Shown here: piece after piece, positions 16,326 through 24,977 of the stretch
Position numbering within the stretch: position 1 is the first letter of the stretch
How the letters are laid out: each line of letters starts with the position of its first letter
Source of the DNA: CAIZQW01 sp942493055
GTDB lineage: Bacteria; Verrucomicrobiota; Kiritimatiellia; RFP12; UBA1067
DNA: 64,000 nt
Reading direction: 5' to 3'
Assembly (NCBI GenBank): GCA_942493055.1
Contig: OW818680.1
Span: 2,480,001-2,544,000 of the forward strand
Translations under genes and position numbers: made by a program
The notes under the pieces: model-generated
Told to the model about the DNA's origin: nothing
The model's database searches: none
Seen by the model: only the letters and a program-made list of their open reading frames with translations

Positions 16326-17969
16326 ATGAAGAAATGGATTGCGGGGATCATGGGCTGTGCAAGTATCGTTGCGGGGTGCGGAATAGTGAAGCCAACCGTC
16401 TATGAAGCGGATGTGGTGATCTATGGCGGAACCTCAGCGGGCGTTGCCGCGGCGGTGCAAGCCGCGCGCATGGGCAAGCAGGCTGTCATCGTGGGCCCGG
16501 ACGTCCACTTGGGCGGACTCTCCTCCGGCGGGCTCGGCTATACCGACGCGGGAAACACCAAGGCGGTCGGCGGACTCGGCCGTGAATTTTACGAGGCGAT
16601 CTACGCCCATTACAGCGACAAAGCCGCATGGCGCTGGCAGAAGATCGAGAGCTTTGAAAACACAGGCCAGGGCAGCCACGCACGCGTGGACGAGGAGAAG
16701 GCGATGTGGACCTTTGAGCCATATGTCGCAGAGTCCATCTTTGAAAAATGGGTGAAGCAGTACAACATCCCTGTCTATCGCAACGAGTGGCTGGACCGCA
16801 AGGCCGGCGTGGTCAAACAGAAGGGACGGATTGCCAGCATCACCATGCTCAGCGGCAAGACGTTCAAGGGGAAGGTCTTCATTGATGCGACCTATGAGGG
16901 CGACCTCCTGGCCGCAGCAGGCGTCTCGTATCATGTCGGCCGCGAGGCGAACAGCGTCTACAACGAGAACTGGAACGGCGCCCAGCCCGAGGCCTTCAAC
17001 CATCACCCGCACTTTTTCAAGACACCGCTCTCGCCGTATAAAATTCCCGGCGATCCTAAGAGCGGCCTGCTGCCCTACGTCTCTGCGGAGCCCGCCGGCA
17101 AGAGGGGCTCGGGCGATCATCGCGTGCAAGCCTACTGCTTCAGGACCTGCCTGACCCAGCATGCGCCTAACCGCGTGCCCTTCCCGAAACCCGAGGGGTA
17201 TGATCCTGCGAACTACGAACTGCTCCTGCGAGAGTTGCAGACAGGGCGTGACGACTTTTTCCACAAGTTTGACGCCGTGCCCAATCTCAAGACCGACACC
17301 AACAACCACGGACCCTTCAGCGCGGACTTCATCGGCATGAACTACGACTATCCGGACGCCTCTTATGAGCAGCGCCGCGCCATCATCAAAGCGCATGAGG
17401 CGTATCAGAAGGGCTTTTACTACTTTGTGGCGAATGATCCGCGCGTGCCAGAGGGAATCCGGACCAACCTGGCGCTGTGGGGACTGGCGGCGGACGAATT
17501 CAAGGACAACGGCCACTGGCCGCACCAGCTCTATATCCGCGAAGCGCGTCGCATGATCGGCCAGCACGTGATGACCGAGCATGACACGCTGAACAAGACG
17601 AAGATCGCCGACTCTGTGGGCATGGGTTCCTACACGCTCGACTCACATCATGTGCAGCGCACCGTGACCGCCGAAGGCTTTGTGCAGAACGAAGGGGACC
17701 TCGGGGTTCACACCAAGGGCCCCTATAAAATTTCGTATGGTTCGCTGACCCCGAAAAAAGAGCAGTGTGAAAATCTGCTCGTGCCGGTCTGCATCTCCAG
17801 TACGCACATCGCCTTCGGCTCCATCCGCATGGAGCCCGTCTTCATGATCCTCGGGCAGAGCGCGGCGACAGCAGCCTGCTTTGCGATCGACGGATCATGC
17901 GCGGTTCAGGACGTCCCCTACCCGCGCCTGCGCGAAAAACTGCTCGCCGACCGCCAACGCATTGAGTAG
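16326..17969 (+). CDS. Exported FAD-dependent oxidoreductase, probable lipoprotein
   Basis: 547 residues. The signal sequence ends in VAGC (Cys about residue 18), a good lipobox. The mature protein starts with the FAD-binding fold: ADVVIYGGTSAGVAAAVQAARMG and a second block HLGGLSSGGLGYTD, typical of the FAD-dependent oxidoreductase family common in Planctomycetes and Verrucomicrobia. Near the C-terminus, GQSAATAACFAID closes the flavin site. The gene has its own strong promoter, diverges from a LacI regulator, and converges on the next gene (10-base gap). Substrate unknown; oxidation of a sugar or sugar acid is plausible from context. Confidence 0.82.
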   Translation: MKKWIAGIMGCASIVAGCGIVKPTVYEADVVIYGGTSAGVAAAVQAARMGKQAVIVGPDVHLGGLSSGGLGYTDAGNTKAVGGLGREFYEAIYAHYSDKAAWRWQKIESFENTGQGSHARVDEEKAMWTFEPYVAESIFEKWVKQYNIPVYRNEWLDRKAGVVKQKGRIASITMLSGKTFKGKVFIDATYEGDLLAAAGVSYHVGREANSVYNENWNGAQPEAFNHHPHFFKTPLSPYKIPGDPKSGLLPYVSAEPAGKRGSGDHRVQAYCFRTCLTQHAPNRVPFPKPEGYDPANYELLLRELQTGRDDFFHKFDAVPNLKTDTNNHGPFSADFIGMNYDYPDASYEQRRAIIKAHEAYQKGFYYFVANDPRVPEGIRTNLALWGLAADEFKDNGHWPHQLYIREARRMIGQHVMTEHDTLNKTKIADSVGMGSYTLDSHHVQRTVTAEGFVQNEGDLGVHTKGPYKISYGSLTPKKEQCENLLVPVCISSTHIAFGSIRMEPVFMILGQSAATAACFAIDGSCAVQDVPYPRLREKLLADRQRIE

Positions 17970-17979
17970 GGACCTTCCC

Positions 17980-20826
17980 TCACTCATACTTGAACATGAC
18001 GGTAGCGGTCGTGTCCACGCTGCTGATTGCCCGCACCCAGTAGGCGGAGAAGCCTTCTTCAAAGGTATAATCTACCACGCCCCCCCCTTTGAGTGCAACT
18101 GTTTTGAAGGGTATCCAAATATCGGTGCCGTCAATATCAATCTCCAGCGTGATTTGCGCATCCACTGCACTCTTTAGTGTAGCTGATTTTTTGTCGAAGC
18201 CGGTCATCAGATAGGGATCCGAGGGGACGCCCGCCTTGACAACGGTCTCTTTCCAGACGCCGCCTTCGCCGCGCGGCTTGCCCAACTGCCAGAGATCATC
18301 GATCACGCCGGCCCAGAGGGCTGTCGTGCCATCCGCACATTTAATCACGCGGTCATTCGTCTGGCCGTTCAAGCCGGTCATGAAGAGCATGCCGAAGTGG
18401 GAGGCATAGTCGTGAATCTGCAAATTATGCGTCGCGATCGGCCGAATCTTGGCAAAGCCTTGCGCATTGCGCGCGGGCAACTCGTAAAAGGTGCCGTGGA
18501 AGTTGAAGAGGTCGCGTTCCGTGGCCACCTCGCGGCAGACCCGAGCGAACTCCATCTGGCCGCCCTCCTGCTCGCTGATCACTGGCTGATCCGCAAAGAC
18601 CGCCACTTCATAGACGCGGGCATATCCGCTGTCTTTAAACTCCACTCGGAGCTCCTGCGCCGTGACCGGGCTCTCCAGCTTAATTGCCGCAATGATAGTG
18701 TTGTTCTCTCGGATTGCGCCGTTCGGCAGCGTGACCCAGGCACCATCCTTCTTGATTTGCACATCGAAATTTTTGACGGCATACTGCGGTTCACGATTCA
18801 AGCCTGTGACAACATACACGCTCTGAAATTGCTTCGCTGACCCCATATCCAGAGTCAGCCAGCTTCCCTTCCCTTCAGTAATCCAGCGAGACTCCTCGGA
18901 ATAGACGCCGTCGACCAGATGATCCGGCTTCGAGTTCTTGGCAGTCGAACTCACGCTGACAACAGCGCCTTTTGCGAGACTCTGCGCGAGATAATCTTCC
19001 AGCTTCTTTTGCGGGACCACGGAAGCGTTTATTGGCTCGCTGGCTTCATACAACGGATTCTTGGGGATGCGATACGCCTTCCCAGCCTCCTCCACGATCG
19101 CCGAGGCCGCATCCACCCGGATCTTGCTCGCTGACTGAGCCCCCAGCATGACCAGTGCTTTTCCGTCATTGTCCGTCTTCGCTGTCAGCTCCAGCTTGTC
19201 GTTCACTTCATAGTAGCCATCCCCTTGCACCATGCCCAGCACCTTGCGGTTACTGCGGATCACCCCTTTGGACGCCTGTTTCTCGCCTGCTTGGGCAATG
19301 ACACTGAAGACTTCATTGTTTTTCGGAGTGCGCTGATCTTTGTTGCGGTAATTGAAATGCACTGAAGCCTCTTTGACGTCCGCATCCACGCTGACGCGCA
19401 CCCAGGCGCCCTTTTCAGAGTCCTTGAAGATATGCACCTGAGAGCCCTTGACCTTCAAGCTGTCGAGCTTCTCCCACTGGTTGTTTCCCTTTCGATCCAC
19501 CTCAAGCGTAAAGGTGACTGCACTCGGATTACCGTGTTTGATGGTCATCATGCGGTAGTCATAGCCGGAAAAAAGATAAGGGTCGCTGACCTGACCTGCC
19601 TTGAGATCGTCACGCAGCCAGACCGAGCCGCGGCCAATGGCCGGCCCGAGGCGGTCGATCCGCTCAGGTTCCACAAACCAGAGGTTGGAGTTGGACTGCA
19701 CCGGCGCGCCCTTGGCGCATTTAAAGGGGCGGCTGTTGAGGAATTCACTTTTAGCCGAGTCGTCACAGCCGAAGACCACGCGATCATTCCAGCGGGCAAA
19801 GTCGCCGATCACCTTGAGATAATTCGAGCGCGGTGCGATACCGGCGGAATTGGCCAGAGAGAACAAGGCAGGGAAACGCCAGAAGGTACCATGCATCGTC
19901 GCCAGCAGATTCAGCTCCCCGATCTCCCGGATGCGCGGCCACTCGGTGTTCCATCCATGGGCGCCGTCGTAGGAGTGGCTGCCTTTGGGCAGACGGTACG
20001 CATGCCACTGTTTGTTCTCCAGCAGCATCAGGATCACGGAGCGGTAGTCCCAGCCCATGGACCAGACCGGGTCGGTCTTCGGATTGTCATTACCATGGAT
20101 ACCCCCAGGCCCTGTGACCTCCGTGAATTGGTTCTGCCGGATCAGGGTCCAGTCGCCAGCGCCCTGCCAGGAGGCCAGCGCGCCAGAGGGGATGTCAGGC
20201 CGGACAGTCGCATCTTTGCCGCGCGTCCCATTATTTGCATAGATGAGATAACCTTGCCCGGAGTAAAGCCCCTTGCCATGATAACCAAATAGTTCAGAGC
20301 TGACGCCCTTCCCGACTTTAGGCTGTCCATTGCCGTCCTTGATGTGCTCTTCGAACTCCAGCGTCTTGACATTCACAGAGTAAAGGCCTTCCTCCATGGT
20401 GGCGATGTAGATCTTGTTGGCGGGATCGGTCAGGTGACGCGCCGTGCCGGTCAGGCGTCCCGGCATCTTCTTGGGATCCAAGACGCGGACGTTGCGTTCC
20501 TTGTCAATCAGATAGGGGCCGATGTTGAGCTGGCCGCTTTCTGTATGAATCATGCGGTTGGCAGGCGTGCCGCCCACACTCTCGGGACGGATGATCTGCT
20601 CCAGCGACGGCGTGATCTCATAAAGCTTGTCGCTTGAACCTGTTGGCAGGTGAGGACCGTAGGAGATGACCCACAAGCGGTCCGCCCAAGGCACCACGGC
20701 GCCGGTTCCGCACTCCCCCTCGTTGTTGTACGTCGTCAGGTGCGGATAGATCCCTGATATCTGCTTGGGCTCCGCCCCTGCGATACCGGCCATCATGAGT
20801 GCCATGCTACTGATCATCTTCTTCAT
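17980..20826 (-). CDS. Large secreted protein: duplicated beta module with inserted discoidin domain
   Basis: 948 residues with a signal peptide (MKKMISSMALMMAGIAGA). I do not recognise a named family for most of it. Residues 20-310 look like a beta-propeller (DRLWVISYGPHLPTG, KIYIATMEEGLYSV). From residue 311 a module beginning MHGTFWRFPA runs to about 515. A related module beginning FHGTFYELPA (about residue 775) runs to the C-terminus. The two share GxGxVW, KAGxxSDPYL, a strand LEVD/LEID and an AYWVR/AWVRVSV ending. Between them lies an F5/8 type C (discoidin) domain at about 625-745 (DHLVDGVYSEESRWI, SWLTLDMGSAKQFQSVYVVTG), which commonly binds sugars. Likely a glycan-binding or glycan-processing exported protein. 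Confidence 0.7.
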   Translation of the reverse strand: MKKMISSMALMMAGIAGAEPKQISGIYPHLTTYNNEGECGTGAVVPWADRLWVISYGPHLPTGSSDKLYEITPSLEQIIRPESVGGTPANRMIHTESGQLNIGPYLIDKERNVRVLDPKKMPGRLTGTARHLTDPANKIYIATMEEGLYSVNVKTLEFEEHIKDGNGQPKVGKGVSSELFGYHGKGLYSGQGYLIYANNGTRGKDATVRPDIPSGALASWQGAGDWTLIRQNQFTEVTGPGGIHGNDNPKTDPVWSMGWDYRSVILMLLENKQWHAYRLPKGSHSYDGAHGWNTEWPRIREIGELNLLATMHGTFWRFPALFSLANSAGIAPRSNYLKVIGDFARWNDRVVFGCDDSAKSEFLNSRPFKCAKGAPVQSNSNLWFVEPERIDRLGPAIGRGSVWLRDDLKAGQVSDPYLFSGYDYRMMTIKHGNPSAVTFTLEVDRKGNNQWEKLDSLKVKGSQVHIFKDSEKGAWVRVSVDADVKEASVHFNYRNKDQRTPKNNEVFSVIAQAGEKQASKGVIRSNRKVLGMVQGDGYYEVNDKLELTAKTDNDGKALVMLGAQSASKIRVDAASAIVEEAGKAYRIPKNPLYEASEPINASVVPQKKLEDYLAQSLAKGAVVSVSSTAKNSKPDHLVDGVYSEESRWITEGKGSWLTLDMGSAKQFQSVYVVTGLNREPQYAVKNFDVQIKKDGAWVTLPNGAIRENNTIIAAIKLESPVTAQELRVEFKDSGYARVYEVAVFADQPVISEQEGGQMEFARVCREVATERDLFNFHGTFYELPARNAQGFAKIRPIATHNLQIHDYASHFGMLFMTGLNGQTNDRVIKCADGTTALWAGVIDDLWQLGKPRGEGGVWKETVVKAGVPSDPYLMTGFDKKSATLKSAVDAQITLEIDIDGTDIWIPFKTVALKGGGVVDYTFEEGFSAYWVRAISSVDTTATVMFKYE

Positions 20827-20860
20827 GTCTGTGTTCCTTCCTGTAATATCACTGGATTGA

Positions 20861-20928
20861 TTTTCTCACCTAATTAAACGAATTTAGCTAATTCCAATTC
20901 GCTTCATTCGTTTAATTCGGTGATAAAA
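20861..20928. repeat. AT-rich palindromic element, family 2, complete copy
   Basis: 68-bp element with 23-bp inverted ends (20861-20883 and 20906-20928) matching at 20 of 23 positions; the outer ends read TTTTCTCACC and GGTGATAAAA. Partial copies lie at 5713-5735, 44604-44660 and 60079-60101. It is located upstream of the large secreted protein gene. Confidence 0.75.
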
Positions 20929-21036
20929 AATACCATTACCTGTGCCCCGCGCAAAGCGGTTGTCGTGACCTTCGTGTGAAGCACTGTACTTGCATATTGT
21001 CTTTTTGCATCGCATTTGACACATCTTTTTGAACGT

Positions 21037-21072
21037 ATCGTACCATTTTTCAACACGAATCGTACCATTTTT
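21037..21072. promoter_or_regulatory. Pair of 14-bp direct repeats, 22-bp period
   Basis: ATCGTACCATTTTT occurs at 21037-21050 and again at 21059-21072. The 22-base period is two helical turns, as expected for cooperative binding of a regulator. The sites lie about 210 bases upstream of the gene starting at 20826 and just after the FecR-LamG stop. Regulator unknown. Confidence 0.45.
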
Positions 21073-21101
21073 GATCCGATTGCGCGACACGCTTGTGACT
21101 C

Positions 21102-22673
21102 CTACGGGAGCCGATTGTTTTTCATCAGCTCTTGGATCTGTTGACTTTCCAGCGCGGTATCGAAAAGATAGATTTCGTCCAGCCAGCCATTGAAAAATTT
21201 ACCCAGAATATGTTTACTGTCATGCTGAAATTCGAGATTGCACCCAAAACGGAGCGGCTGCGAATGCTCGTCATCCAGGGTGGTCGAAATGGTAATGATG
21301 GATTTGCGGGAGGTCTTTTCCAGTTTGCCATCCACATAAATCAGGATGTGCGTGGACGTATCCGCCTGGTCGCCCCCATACATCACGATGGCGATATGGT
21401 GCCAGCAATTGTCGCGCAGATCCGTGGACCCGATCACCATGCCCTTCATGGTCCCGATGCGGATGCGCCCGAGCGGCCCCTCGGGTGAAAAGGGATTGGC
21501 AGAGATCTGCCAGGCTGCGCCGGGCTGCATCAGGCCCCAGCAGATCATGGCATAGCCGCTGTGTTCGATGTCGCCTTCGGGGACCTTTGTCCAGAAGGCG
21601 ACGGTGCGCGGCGCCGTGCCGCCGATACCGGGGAAGCCGGTCTCCACATAGGCATCCTTGCCATTGAAATAGAGCGCATTGCCGAACACCCCCTCCTGGA
21701 AGAGCGGACCCTCCCCATTGTTCAGCGTTTTGAGCTGTCCATCATAGAGTTTGCCCTGAATGCCTGTCCCAACGCACACCGCGGTGACATCTTCGCAGTC
21801 AAAGCTCCAGTGCAGATACTCGGAATTGGAGTTGGAACGGCCGGGAAGGGCGCGGAGATAGCGCGCCGGGTCACCCTGGATCATCTTCATCTGCCGGTCC
21901 GGATCAAAGGCGCAGGCCTCATTCTTGACCATCTTCACAAAGTCCTGCGCACTGGAGCCGCGCGCCTTGACCTCTCCCTTCAGCACGCAGACCTCCGAAC
22001 CGCCCTGCTTATCCACAGAAACGCCAAACTCCGTGCCCAGGTCAACGACCTCCGAGCTGGGGGTGATGACTGTGAAGCCTGTGGCCTTCGGCGGGACTGT
22101 GGCCACCAGGGAGCCGGATTTCAAGAGGACGCGTTTCGGGTCTGTCAGGTCCATAGTCAGCGGCGCCTCCAGGATCAAGCGCACACCGTGTGCGAGCGTC
22201 AGTTCGGCATACCCTTCGCGCAAGGTCAGCTCGCCCTTGCGGACGGTATCGCCGGTGTTGTAGACCCCGCCCTCCCAGACCGCTGACCGCTGCTGCGCCA
22301 CAAGCGCACGCTGCACAGGCTGACGCGGACGCAGAAACCAACCGGACAACGAGAGGACCACCAGCGCGGCAGCCGCGTATGTCCACCTGCGGAAAACGCT
22401 GGGTTTTTGGCTCCGCTGAATCTGCTGGGCCACAGCGCCGACAAAATGTTCATCCCCTTCGCACTGCAGCCGGGTGGTCACCTCCTTGACAAACAGCTCG
22501 CCGTTCTCCATGGCCGCAGTCAAGCGCAGCAAACGCTCCACCTCCAGATGGCCGGCCAGCTCCTCTGCAAGCGCTGCATCGTCTTGGCAAGCCTGCAGCA
22601 GCTCAGCAGAGACCGCTTGCCCAGCCAAGTAATCCGCGATTAGAGCCTCTTTATCTGTGTTGTTCTTCTTCAT
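21102..22673 (-). CDS. FecR-domain membrane protein with C-terminal LamG domain
   Basis: 523 residues. Residues 1-95 are a helical cytoplasmic N-terminus (LIADYLAGQAVSAELLQ), the usual sigma-factor-binding region. A single transmembrane segment lies around 97-115 (YAAAALVVLSLSGWFL). Then comes a FecR domain (about 125-260; YAELTLAHGVRLILEAP, SGSLVATVPPKATGFTVITP, VDLGTEFGVSV). Residues about 285-515 form a LamG/concanavalin-like domain (LHWSFDCED, ALYFNGKDAYVETG, WHHIAIVMYGG, GWLDEIYLFDTAL). FecR proteins pass outside signals to an ECF sigma factor, and the sigma gene lies 58 bases upstream in the same direction. The LamG part may sense an extracellular glycan. This fused form is known mostly from PVC bacteria. 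Confidence 0.88.
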   Translation of the reverse strand: MKKNNTDKEALIADYLAGQAVSAELLQACQDDAALAEELAGHLEVERLLRLTAAMENGELFVKEVTTRLQCEGDEHFVGAVAQQIQRSQKPSVFRRWTYAAAALVVLSLSGWFLRPRQPVQRALVAQQRSAVWEGGVYNTGDTVRKGELTLREGYAELTLAHGVRLILEAPLTMDLTDPKRVLLKSGSLVATVPPKATGFTVITPSSEVVDLGTEFGVSVDKQGGSEVCVLKGEVKARGSSAQDFVKMVKNEACAFDPDRQMKMIQGDPARYLRALPGRSNSNSEYLHWSFDCEDVTAVCVGTGIQGKLYDGQLKTLNNGEGPLFQEGVFGNALYFNGKDAYVETGFPGIGGTAPRTVAFWTKVPEGDIEHSGYAMICWGLMQPGAAWQISANPFSPEGPLGRIRIGTMKGMVIGSTDLRDNCWHHIAIVMYGGDQADTSTHILIYVDGKLEKTSRKSIITISTTLDDEHSQPLRFGCNLEFQHDSKHILGKFFNGWLDEIYLFDTALESQQIQELMKNNRLP

Positions 22674-22731
22674 GTACTTAAAAGCACTTCATTGGAACCT
22701 AGTTTCAAGTTTCCAGTTTCAAATTTCATTC

Positions 22732-23286
22732 CTACAACGGACAGCTCCCCTCCTGTTCGCTGATACACTGCCGCAGTTGATCGCGCAGGCGGTGCAGCCG
22801 CATGGTCATGGCGGAGTGTTTCACGCCGGCCTCCTGGGTCAACTCCTCCACGGAAAAGCCCTGATAGTAATGTTTTTGCAATAGACTCTTCATCTCGTCA
22901 CCCAGCTTGCCCATACAGATCCGCAGGGCGCTCAGCTTTGAAGGCTCATCAGACGCCCGGACCCTGATCTCAAGTTGCCGGTTTATCAACCCTTCCAGCT
23001 CCGCCGCGCCGCCCACCGGTTCCGCCTTGTGCTTGCGCAGATAATTCTTCAGCAGGTTAAAGGCGATGGAACCGACCCACGGGCCGAACTCGCGCTCCGC
23101 ATCAAACTCGGACAGCTTCCGGAAGGCGATCACAAAGGCCTCCTGCGCCAGGTCCTCGGCATCGTGCTTACAGCTCATGCGCACCGCAAGCGAGGCGCGC
23201 ACCCGTGCCTGGTAATGGCGCACCAGTTCGGAGAAGGCTGCCAGGTCTCCTCCGCGGGCTGCTATGACTAATTTTTTTTCATCCAT
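22732..23286 (-). CDS. ECF-type RNA polymerase sigma factor
   Basis: 184 residues. Region 2 is clear (FSELVRHYQARVRASLAVRM, DAEDLAQEAFVIAFRKLSEFD, FGPWVGSIAFNLLKNYLRKHK), and region 4 follows (LLQKHYYQGFSVEELTQEAGVKHSAMTMRLHRLRDQLRQCI), giving the usual two-domain ECF layout. It is followed by a FecR-LamG protein, its likely partner, and the two are probably co-transcribed. Target promoters cannot be named. The MFS transporter gene is divergent, 245 bases away. Confidence 0.92.
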   Translation of the reverse strand: MDEKKLVIAARGGDLAAFSELVRHYQARVRASLAVRMSCKHDAEDLAQEAFVIAFRKLSEFDAEREFGPWVGSIAFNLLKNYLRKHKAEPVGGAAELEGLINRQLEIRVRASDEPSKLSALRICMGKLGDEMKSLLQKHYYQGFSVEELTQEAGVKHSAMTMRLHRLRDQLRQCISEQEGSCPL

Positions 23287-23457
23287 CTTGAGTCGGGTTC
23301 CCCTTTATAGAGGGTGCGCTACCTTCGTATTGTCACTCCCCCGCAGCGATGACACATCTGAAACAATTAAATCTGAACTATATTATCTGAATTCCCGTTA
23401 TGCCGCAACTCCCGGATCGAGAGCATAAATTTCTAAGGCCATTTTTGGGGAAAGTGA

Positions 23458-23486
23458 TTGCCTCCTCCCTGCGGTTCAGGTAATCT
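23458..23486 (+). promoter_or_regulatory. Promoter for the MFS transporter gene
   Basis: TTGCCT (23458-23463), 17-base spacer, TAATCT (23481-23486). The ribosome site AAAAGGA lies ahead of ATG 23532. The rest of the 245-base divergent gap (23287-23457) shows no further clear signal; I could not define the sigma-factor gene promoter. Confidence 0.5.
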
Positions 23487-23531
23487 AGTGCACACTATCA
23501 GTCATCACTCTTTTAAAAGGAACGTCACGCG

Positions 23532-24896
23532 ATGGATAAGAATACGGTTGTTCAGAAGATCGGCAAGTATCGTTGGTGGATCTGTTTCCTCCTCTTTATT
23601 AATACGGCGAATAACTACCTTGACCGGCAGATGCTCGGTATTCTCTCTCCGACGCTGAAGGACACATACGGCTGGACAGATGCGGACTGGGCCTTCATCA
23701 CCAACTGCTTCCAGGTGGCGTATGCGTTTGGGCTGCCCTTCTTTGGACGGCTTGTGGACAAGTTCGGCACACGCGCCACCTACGCCTGGGCGACCATCTT
23801 CTGGGGGTTCGCCGCGCTGGGTCACGGCCTCTGTTACTGGATTGCGAAAGATGCAACCGTGGGCTCGCTTTTTGGTAGCACCACGATTGTTGGCAGCACC
23901 ATGCTCCTGACGGTTGCTGCTTTTGCTATGGTCAGGTTCTTCCTCGGCATTGGCGAAGCCGTGAACTTTCCGGCGGCCATCAAGGCGGTGACGGAGTGGT
24001 TCCCCAAAAAGGAACGCGCCTTGGCGACGGGCATTTTTAATTCAGGGGCAAACATTGGCGCTGTCATTGCGCCGGCACTGGTCCCCTGGATCGCCATCAA
24101 CTGGGGCTGGCCCTGGGCCTTCGTGGTCGGCGGCTCCATCAACTTCGTTTTCGTCCTCTTCTGGTGGCCCATGTATCGCCGCCCGCAAGAGATGAAACAT
24201 CTGGACCCGGCAGAACTTAAGCATATCCTGAGCGATGATGGCGATGAATCTGAAAAGGTGAAAATACCCTGGCGCGATCTCCTGAAGTATCGCGCGACCT
24301 GGGCCTTTGTCGTGGGCAAGGCCATGACCGACCCGATCTGGTGGTTCTTCATGTTCTGGCTGCCGCTCTGGCTCAATAAGACCTTTGCATGTGACTTGAA
24401 GACCTTAGGCCTCCCCCTGATCATCGTCTACTCCTTTGTCTCCATTGGCAGTATCGGCGGCGGCTATCTCTCTTCCGCCCTGATTCACGCCGGGAAGTCG
24501 ATCAATTACTCGCGCAAGATGGCCTTCTTCATCTGCGCCTGCCTCGTGATGCCGGTCTTCATCGCCAACCAGATCAGCAACATGTGGATTGCGGCGGTGA
24601 TTATCGGTCTGGCCATGGCCGCACATGCAGGCTGGTCTGCCAATATCTTCACCCTCGCCTCTGACTGTTTCCCGAAGACCGCCCTGGCCTCTGTCGTGGG
24701 GTTAGGCGGATTCGCGGGCACAGCCGCATCTGTAGGGCTGAATGGTTTTGTAGGCTGGTGGTTAACCCGTCACCCAGGGGACTACAATATATTTTTCATC
24801 ATTGCGTCCTGTTCCTACATGCTCTGCCTCATCATTGTGCACCTGCTGGTTCCGAAGATTCGCACCGTGACGGTGCTTGAGACAGTAAATAAATAG
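23532..24896 (+). CDS. MFS transporter, hexuronate/anion symporter-like
   Basis: 454 residues with about 12 hydrophobic membrane segments. The N-terminal signature (NTANNYLDRQMLGILSPTLK, AYAFGLPFFGRLVDKFGTR) is typical of the anion:cation symporter branch of the MFS, which includes hexuronate and galactonate carriers. The cytoplasmic central loop (RRPQEMKHLDPAELKHILSDDGD) is a usual feature. It is probably inner-membrane uptake of a sugar acid released by exported enzymes. It is monocistronic, with its own promoter and a terminator shared with the converging gene. Confidence 0.85.
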   Translation: MDKNTVVQKIGKYRWWICFLLFINTANNYLDRQMLGILSPTLKDTYGWTDADWAFITNCFQVAYAFGLPFFGRLVDKFGTRATYAWATIFWGFAALGHGLCYWIAKDATVGSLFGSTTIVGSTMLLTVAAFAMVRFFLGIGEAVNFPAAIKAVTEWFPKKERALATGIFNSGANIGAVIAPALVPWIAINWGWPWAFVVGGSINFVFVLFWWPMYRRPQEMKHLDPAELKHILSDDGDESEKVKIPWRDLLKYRATWAFVVGKAMTDPIWWFFMFWLPLWLNKTFACDLKTLGLPLIIVYSFVSIGSIGGGYLSSALIHAGKSINYSRKMAFFICACLVMPVFIANQISNMWIAAVIIGLAMAAHAGWSANIFTLASDCFPKTALASVVGLGGFAGTAASVGLNGFVGWWLTRHPGDYNIFFIIASCSYMLCLIIVHLLVPKIRTVTVLETVNK

Positions 24897-24937
24897 CCAG
24901 ATGCGATTGATAAGCCTCGCACCCGCGCCTTGAAAAG

Positions 24938-24970
24938 ACGTCTGCTGTCACACCTTGAGACAGCAGACGT
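24938..24970. terminator. Bidirectional terminator hairpin
   Basis: Perfect 12-bp stem (24938-24949 ACGTCTGCTGTC / 24959-24970) with a 9-base loop, A-rich before and T-rich after. It lies between the convergent MFS gene (stop 24896) and the GEVED gene (stop 24978) and can serve both. Confidence 0.85.
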
Positions 24971-24977
24971 TTTCGGT

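Noticed and set aside
16434..17582. Minus-strand open frame of 382 codons inside the FAD oxidoreductase gene
   Set aside because: The plus-strand gene has clear FAD motifs, promoter and ribosome site; the antisense frame has none.
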